DNA of 64,000 nt, taken from Girardinichthys multiradiatus. Its lineage: Eukaryota; Chordata; Actinopteri; Cyprinodontiformes; Goodeidae. The position numbers and the translations under genes are program-made. Under the pieces are notes generated by a model. It did not search any database, was not told the origin of the DNA, and saw only the letters and a list, made by a program, of their open reading frames with translations. Numbering within the stretch: position 1 is the stretch's first letter; each line of letters begins with the position of its first letter. The stretch spans positions 9,077,663-9,141,662 of the forward strand of contig NC_061811.1 in NCBI RefSeq assembly GCF_021462225.1, written 5' to 3'. Shown piece by piece: positions 13,101 through 22,100 of this stretch.

Positions 13101-16100
13101 GGAAATATCCTGGATTAAAGAATTGCATTACAAAACCATGTTATGTTTTATCCCTCCATGCCCTCCAGGGCTTAAACAACAAAAAGAGTCTACCAGCAGG
13201 GGGCACAATGCTGCACTGCCTGGACAACATTGCCACCTTCATGGAGGCTCTCCCCATGGACTCTCCCAGCAACCTGTGGACAACCATCTGCAACCAGTTC
13301 CAGACCTTCCTCACAAAACTGCCCTCCGTCCTTCCTCTAAAGGTAGATATCAACTCTTCCGCTCACTCAGTCATGGTCTGATATGATTTAATGTGATTAC
13401 AGTGGAAGGAAAAAGCATCTAGCGGTGTCTTTGTCTGGTTCAATAGGACAGTCTTAAAATTGTAATTGATTTGACTCTGATGCTTTTAACCTTGGACGTC
13501 AAATTAGTGAGTGCACCACATCCAGGAACAGGACCATGCACTGTGCAGTCTTTTATTTTTATTTTTTAAAGAACGATAGCAGCCTAGATTGGTCAAATAT
13601 GTTGCAATGTGTGTCTCCACAGTGCCCAATGGATTCCAGTTTAAGGATAATTATTTGTCTTCTAAAGATCCCAACCACAAACGCAACTCGGGTAAGTTCA
13701 ATAAAACATTTGAAATTTCTTTAAACAGGTGTGAAAATTTAGGTGAAACATCTTGAAATGTTGCAGAGTCTCCTGGAGCCTTTCTCTAAGCTGCTGAGCT
13801 TCGTGATCCAGTATGGCTCGTTCAGCCTGTCCTACCTTGTTGAACTGTGTGGACTGTGCTACAAAGCCTTCAACAAGGTACTCTTTAGTCAGGAACACAT
13901 TCAACTCTTCATCCCCAAACGGCTCCCTGCAGAAAAAAAAAAAAAAAAAACTATTTCTAGGCTTAAATGTCTTAACATTTTTATTCATCTTTTTCAATAT
14001 GTTTTATGTTTCAGTGTAATTCTTTATTATAACAGCATCCCCTATTTTGAGGTGAGGATTTTATGGGGTGGATTGTGATTGGGTTATCTAGACTAGTTTA
14101 ATCCGGGCGTCTTGTAACATAGGTTGAGATTTTTAGGTTGAAAGTAGCCAAATTTGATGCTGCTTTGGAATATATTCAATTTAATTCTATTCAATTTATT
14201 TACAGGTCCTTCTCAAAATATTAGCATATTGTGATAAAGTTAATTATTTTCCATAATGTCATGATGAAAATTTAACATTCATATATTTTAGATTCATTGC
14301 ACACTAACTGAAATATTTCAGGTCTTTTATTGTCTTAAAACGGATGATTTTGGCATACAGCTCATGAAAACCCAAAATTCCTATCTCGCAAAATTAGCAT
14401 ATTTCATCCGACCAATAAAAGAAAAGTGTTTTAATACAAAAAACGTCAACCTTCAAATAATCATGTACAGTTATGCACTCAATACTTGGTCGGGAATCCT
14501 TTGGCAGAAATGACTGCTTCAATGCGGCGTGGCATGGAGGCAATCAGCCTGTGGCACTGCTGAGGTCTTATGGAGGCCCAGGATGCTTCGATAGCGGCCT
14601 TTAGCTCATCCAGAGTGTTGGGTCTTGAGTCTCTCAACGTTCTCTTCACAATATCCCACAGATTCTCTATGGGGTTCAGGTCAGGAGAGTTGGCAGGCCA
14701 ATTGAGCACAGTGATACCATGGTCAGTAAACCATTTACCAGTGGTTTTGGCACTGTGAGCAGGTGCCAAGTCGTGCTGAAAAATGAAATCTTCATCTCCA
14801 TAAAGCTTTTCAGCAGATGGAAGCATGAAGTGCTCCATAATCTCCTGATAGCTAGCTGCATTGACCCTGCCCTTGATAAAACACAGTGGACCAACACCAG
14901 CAGCTGACACGGCACCCCAGATCATCACTGACTGTGGGTACTTGACACTGGACTTCTGGCATTTTGGCATTTCCTTCTCCCCAGTCTTCCTCCAGACTCT
15001 GGCACCTTGATTTCCGAATGACATGCAGAATTTGCTTTCATCTGAAAAAAGTACTTTGGACCACTGAGCAACAGTCCAGTGCTGCTTCTCTGTAGCCCAG
15101 GTCAGGCGCTTCTGCCGCTGTTTCTGGTTCAAAAGTGGCTTGACCTGGGGAATGCGGCACCTGTAGCCCATTTCCTGCACACGCCTGTGCATGGTGGCTC
15201 TGGATGTTTCTACTCCAGACTCAGTCCACTGCTTCCTCAGGTCCCCCAAGGTCTGGAATCGGCCCTTCTCCACAATCTTCCTCAGGGTCCGGTCACCTCT
15301 TCTCGTTGTGCAGCGTTTTCTGCCACACTTTTTCCTTCCCACAGACTTCCCACTGAGGTGCCTTGATACAGCACTCTGGGAACAGCCTATTCATTCAGAA
15401 ATTTCTTTCTGTGTCTTACCCTCTTGCTTGAGGGTGTCAATAGTGGCCTTCTGGACAGCAGTCAGGTCGGCAGTCTTACCCATGATTGGGGTTTTGAGTG
15501 ATGAACCAGGCTGGGAGTTTTAAAGGCCTCAGGAATCTTTTGCAGGTGTTTAGAGTTAACTCGTTGATTCAGATGATTAGGTTCATAGCTCGTTTAGAGA
15601 CCCTTTTAATGATATGCTAATTTTGCGAGATAGGAATTTTAGGTTTTCATGAGCTGTATGCCAAAATCATCTGTATTAAGACAATAAAAGACCTGAAATA
15701 TTTCAGTTAGTGTGCAATGAATCTAAAATATATGAATGTTAAATTTTCATCATGACATTATGGAAAATAATGAACTTTATCACAATATGCTAATATTTTG
15801 AGAAGGACCTGTATATAGCACCAATTCACAACACATGTTGTCTCAAGGCACTTCACAAAAGTCAGGTACATACATTCCAATTAATCCTAACCATTGAACA
15901 GTGCAGTCAGAGTTAGTTATTTATTCAAATTGGATAAAATGTTTTTCTGTCTAAGGAAACCCATCAGATTGCATCCAGTCAGTGACTTGCAGCATTCACT
16001 CCTCCTGGATGACCATGTAGAGACAGTGGACAGTCACTGGCGTTGCCTTTGTAGCAATCCCTCATACTGAGCATGCATGTAGCGACAGTGGAGAGGAAAA

Positions 16101-19100
16101 ACTCCCTTTTAACAGGAAGAAACCTCCAGCAGAACCAGAACCAGGCTCAGTGTGAGCGGCCATCTGCCACGACTGACTGGGGCTTAGAGAGAACAGAGCA
16201 GAGACACAAAGAGAACAAAGAAGCACTGATCCAGGAGTACTCTCTATGGGAAGGAAAAGTAAATGTTAATGGATGTAGCTCCTTTAGTCGTTTCACCTAG
16301 AAAGAAAAAACATATAAACTCTGAGCCAGTTTTCAAGGTTAGAGTCTGAAAGAGAGCACATAGAATTAGTTACAGTTAAGCTCAGTCAATCGCCATGTCA
16401 ATCGATGTGTGTGATTCTATTTTCTATTAAATTAAAATTACAAAGGAATTGCTTTGTAATAGTCGCCTGTGGTGGTGGGCCAAATTTTTACCATTCTTGA
16501 ATTGTGGTTGTGGGCCAAACAAAATCATTACAAGGGCCGCAAATGGCCCCTAGGCCACATTTTGGACACCCCTGATCCAGACAATTTGGTGTTGCATTAT
16601 TTTATTTTATTTCACTGCAATGATGAAGTTAAATATAAAGGAGGGGCTTAATATAGACCTCTAGATTAGCTTTGCTGCTTCTAAGTCAAAACATTTTTCA
16701 ACTTAGAGGCTCAAATTAGAAAGATAGTCCCAGGGGTGACCAATATATTATTTGGATATTACTTAATTATGAATTAAATAATATCCAAAATATGGTGTGA
16801 AAATTGCCATGAATGGCCTATGTGTGTGATGCAGTTAAGGCAAAAATTATTCATATCTCCAGCAAATTTACGTTTAAACTTATGTTCATTCAAGCAGGAA
16901 GCTTGAATGAATAATGGTGGTGATGGTGGTTAGGGTTTGTCATGAAACTGGTGGGTTGCCGGTTCAAACCCTGGCTCTTTCTGTCTCAATCGTTGTGTCC
17001 TTGGGCAAGACACTTCACCTGCCTTGCCTGCTGATGGTGGTCAGAGGGTTCGGTAGCGGTGATTGTATTGTAGCCTTACTTCTGTCAGTCTGCCCCAGGG
17101 TAGCTGTGGCTACAGTGTAACTCACCACTATCAGTGTGTTTATGAATGTGTGGATGACTGATTATGGTCAAGGTAAAAGTTAAAAGAAACAATTTGGTAA
17201 AACTATAAACGTCTAGACTATTTGGTGTTTGATAATATATTTCTTTTTTGTAAAATAATGCAGCGAAATACAACATGGTGACTCAAGTTAGATCCCTGCA
17301 TTAGCTTTTCTGGCCAATAGTGGATTAATATGTAATTATATAAAGCAGAAAATCATATTTTTACCTTAGAGATTCAGATTGAAAAGTTAGTCGTGAGTGT
17401 CAACTTATGTGATGGCTATATTTAAGAATGTTCAAAAATGTTGTTTGAATTGCCGTCAGTGGCGGCCCGTTTGGGTAGAACTCCTGTGTAACTTACTAAG
17501 AAGTGAGCTGGCACTCCTTAACTTTGATCCCAACTATAACCTTCTGAAAAAACGCATGCTGTTAGCGGTTACAGCGTTAAAAATATTGTGTACTAACAAC
17601 TAAAAAGTGGCTGAGAGAACCCATCTGGGCCCCGGGGGGTTGGGGGTTAAACCAATCTGCAGCACCGAGGGTGTTGAGCTGCTGTTTGCTGGCGTCTCGC
17701 TCATCACTTTTATGCTCCTGCTTCCCTGGCTCTCCACTCAGCTAGAAATGTGGCCTGATATCACAGATGATGAAGTAAATAATCAACCAGTATTGATTGA
17801 CGAGATTAGTTTGTGTGCCGGAGCCGGTGATGTATGGTTGCATTTCTTTGTGACAGAGATTGAGCCTACCCTGTTATCCACCACTGTCAGCACTGCATGC
17901 TTTATGTCGCCCGTTGTATTGATTTTCCACTCTGTTTAATTCCTCACCTTGCAAACACTGCATATCAAAACCTACAGTTGCCTTGGTAGAGTGTGTTTGG
18001 TTTCAGCAATGTAGGGTTGCTTTATATTTGGCCCTGCTACAGCCTCAGAGGTTAAACTCTTTGAAAATATTAACACTTCTCCCTGCTGCACTGCACAATA
18101 TTTGACCAGAACCTCTTAAGGGAGCTTAAGAACAGTCGCTTGATTTGCTATTTACCAAACTGGCACGCTCCATTAACTTTTAATTATAAGAGTGCGGTGT
18201 ACAGGTACGCGCATGGACAAAGCCACATATTGAGAAACATCAGCTCTGCAGGAGCAAGAGGAAACATGAACATAAGCAAACATGACTGCAAATAGAAAGA
18301 GAGAGGAAAACTAGAAGCCAGAAGATGACAGCGTGGTTTGTAAACAGGCAGCTGGGCTTTGTGTGGAGGGGATGAACAAAGAGAGCAGCCTGTCCTCAGG
18401 GAGGTTGAAGGCAGCCTGACAGCCTCATCTGAGCTGCCTGGGATTCAGGGAGAACAGATCTGGACTGGCCTAAATCTACTCCTCAGTTTCGCTATTCTCA
18501 GTCTCCCTGCATGCCCTCCTCTCCCTCCCGCTGCCTGTCCTTCCCCCTCTTTTCAACCTACAGAGTTTATGCTCTCCGCACAGCATGAGTAAGGAAGAGT
18601 GTTAATAGAAAAAGGCAGTCTTGCTGCTTCAGTACATTTACTCCCCTCTCTGTCCCCTTGCATCCAGGAGAGAGATAAGTTCTACATGTCCCGCATTGTG
18701 GTGTTGGAGCTTCTGCAGGCTCTCAAGTTCAAGTCTCCTTTGCCTGATACAAACTTGTTACTGCTGGTCCAGGTAAAATGCTCTGTTCATTACAGTAAAA
18801 AACAGCCTTACAGCCTGAATGTAGGTCTTTAAAATGCTGTGAATGTTGTCAGTTTGTTTGTGCAGATATAGGAACACGTCTAGCAGAATCCACCATCATC
18901 CAAAAGCACATGATTTCCACGCTGCCGGGGGTGAGACTTAAAACCGTGTGTGTTACAACGTTATTAAGATGAGCCTAATAAAACAGCAGGACGAACAGAC
19001 GGACCTCTGTGATTCCTCTAAGATAAGCTGTTTGTATCCCCAACAGTGTACAACTGCAGCAATGGAATGCATGAGGCAGTACATCAGTGAGCTGCTGGAC

Positions 19101-22100
19101 TTCATTGCAGATATGCATACTCTAACTAAACTAAAAGTAAGTCTTACTCTGTATGTGAGGCTTGTATTACACCTCACTGGTAGAAGATTTTTCAGATTTT
19201 AGCCTGTTTTTGATGTTTTCCGCACTTTAAATCACTGTTTCAGAACCACATGAAGGCGTGCTGTCAGCCGCTGCACGAGGACACCTTTGGGGGAAATCTG
19301 AAAGTGGGCTTGGCGCAAGTTGCAGCCATGGAGATCAGCAAAGGAAATCACCGTGATAACAAAGCTGTGGTCCGGTATCTCCCCTGGCTTTACCATCCGC
19401 CATCCACCATGCAGCAAGGGTAAGAACGCCGAACTAAGAGCCATTCAGTGATGTCACAGAGACATAACAAACACACCTACTTATTTACTTACTATGCATT
19501 ACAGGCCTGTTTCATACCAGACTTCTGAATACCTTTTAACCCTACATTTCTACGGGGCAAGCTGCCCCAGTGGTTTTTAGTAAGGGGAGGGGAGGGGGAC
19601 AGGAAGTGGCATTGTGGGACTTTTCTAGATCACATTTGGAAACAAGCTGAACATGCATATCCCCTAACAAACATAAACGGTTTTTAAGGGCAAAATAACC
19701 ACTGTGATGTCTGGTTTGAATTATTTGAATATAAAATAACCACATATTCAATAAATTAGAGTGTTATCAAAAACTCACACAGTCGGATGTTTTTAAGCCT
19801 TTATTTCTGTTAATTATGATGATTATCTGCTTATAGCTAAGGAAAACACGACATTTAAGAACGCAATATTACATCACACCAATAAAAAAACATTATTACA
19901 CAGAAATGTGAACTTAATGAAAAATGTTTAATACCTGCTTACAGGTGGTTATTTAATTAGATCCATGTGATATTTTGTAACCTCTGAAATCATTTTAGCT
20001 CAAGCGTGAAAAAGGGGAAAATGTGAGGAAAATCCTGCTAGGACAGCAGAACTGTTTTTTATATTAAATCATATTGAATATGACTGATAGCAGGTGTGAA
20101 TTTAAGCAGAAAAAAACAAAACAAAAGAGGCTTCAATACAGTATTAGTATTAGTTCAAGAATGTGAACATTTAGGCAGCCAGATTATTGCATCTTTTGAT
20201 TTTCTACATTATTATTTCATTTACACATGATTGCCTAGAATCTTCCTGTTTATTTTACAGGCTCAAATTGTAGCTGTTTAGTCAAGTGGGTGCAAATTAA
20301 ATGTCATAATGAAGTATTTAACATGCTTCAACATCCTTATTAGGAGGAGGAATGAGCAGGATCAGAGAGGCACATGCTATCTTGGGACTCCAGTTCAACA
20401 CTAAAATACAATAAATGTTTATTCAGTCTCTTAGATTTACCCTTCCCTTTTTATTTTATTACTGTCTTGCATCAGTATAACTTAGGATCTGCAGGGCTAG
20501 TTCTCTGTAACTGTTCTGGCACTAATTGTGGGATTTCAAGGTGACATGTTTAGTACAATTTACCACCAGCACTTGTTTTATAGGTACGCATATTATTTGA
20601 CAAGAACTATCTGACCGAACCATCCTTCATGAAAAGAAAAAAAATAATTATCACAGCATCTTCATTTTTAGAGAGGACAAATCAAAGTTCTCCTTTAATG
20701 TGCAACATTACGTCTCTTGTTAGTCTAAAATAGTCTGGACTGTAAAGTGTAAGTTATCAATCTTCATAAACTCCACTTTATGGTCTTGCCCAGTATATGA
20801 CCTCAAAGCAAGACCAGTAGGACTTTATGGACCTTCAGTGGTGTGAAAAAGTATTTGCCCTCTTACAGATATCTTCTGCCTTTACGTTTTTGTCACACTT
20901 AAATGTTTCAGATCATCAAACAAATTTAATATTTGACAAAGATAACATGAATAATCAGTCAGATAAAAATGAGTTTCAAGATTTTATTCAGGGAAACAAA
21001 ACGTGAAAAAGTAACTGTCCCCTAAACCTAATAACTTATGCCACCCTTGGTGGCAACAACTGCAATCAAGCATCTTTGATAACTGACAGAGTCATTTACA
21101 TCGCTGGAGAATGGCACAATTATCTAAATACAACCACATTGGTAGGCTGTGGAAGAATAGTCTGTTTAGAGTCATGCCAGAGCTTGTCAATCTGATTTAA
21201 GGCCTTACTTTGGCTAGGCCACTCCAAAACCTTTTTTTATTGAGGCTTTCAGAGGTGGATTTGATGGTGTGCTTTGGATCATCGTCCTGCTGCACAACTT
21301 AAGGGTACCTGAGCTTCACTGATGGCCAGGCATTGACCTTCAGACTTTTCTCATCAAGAGCAGAATTCATGGTTCCATCAGTTACACCAAGCCATTCAGA
21401 TCCTGAAGCAACAAACCTGCCCCAGACCATCACACTACCACCAAAATGTTTGTCTGTCAGTGTAATATTCTTTTACTAAAATTTCGTTTTAGTTTTATGA
21501 CAGATGTAACAGGATACAACCCTTCCAAAAAGTCAGCTTCTTTTCGCACTGCTCCACTAAATATTTTCCCAGAAGTCTTGAGGATCATTGACATGTTTTT
21601 TAGCAAATGTGAGATGGACTTTTGTTTGCTATTTGTTTAGCAGTAGTTCTAACCTCAGAGCTCCTATGGAGTGGAGAGAGTTCCCTGGAGTAACTTTGGT
21701 AGACCAGGAACACCCTAAGAAGGTTTTCCACTGTTCCATGTTTTCTCCATTTGTGGATAATGGCTCTCACTGTGGTTCAATGGAGTTCAAGAACCTTAGA
21801 AATGTCTTTGAAATATTCCAAATGTCTAAAAATCCCTTCCAGATTGATAGATGTCAATGACTTTCTCATCTTTTCTTGAATTTCTGTATATTGGCGCATG
21901 GTGTGTTGCTTTCTGTCAATTTGTTTAACCTACATCATTCTTTATGCATGGTGTTCCTTTTTATGGGATTTGAATAGTTATTTCTAATAATAAATGAAAT
22001 CATCATTTGAAAACTGTTCCTTGTATTTCCTCAGGTTAACTAATATTACGATTTGTTTGACGAAGCATTGAACTGTGACAAAAAACAGAAGAAAAAGAAG

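Larger units (their letters stand above)
14160..16350. repeat. Teleost interspersed repeat, split by a Tc1 insertion
   Basis: AATTCTATTCAATTTATTTA at 14,182-14,202 and TATAGCACCAATTCACAAC from 15,812 form one continuous repeat once the Tc1 element at 14,203-15,811 is removed. The right part continues through CTCAAGGCACTTCACAAA to AACAGGAAGAAACCTCCAGC and beyond. I remember this text as a frequent repeat in fish genomes but cannot name its class. Confidence 0.5.

Noticed and set aside
13931..13948. A-run just after an unc79 exon, considered as a retrogene tail
   Set aside because: The sequence before it is normal exon plus donor and intron; no retrocopy is present. A simple mononucleotide repeat.
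17607..17939. 110-codon open frame on the + strand in the 4.8-kb unc79 intron
   Set aside because: Does not match UNC79, which is already continuous across the intron; no other similarity seen.
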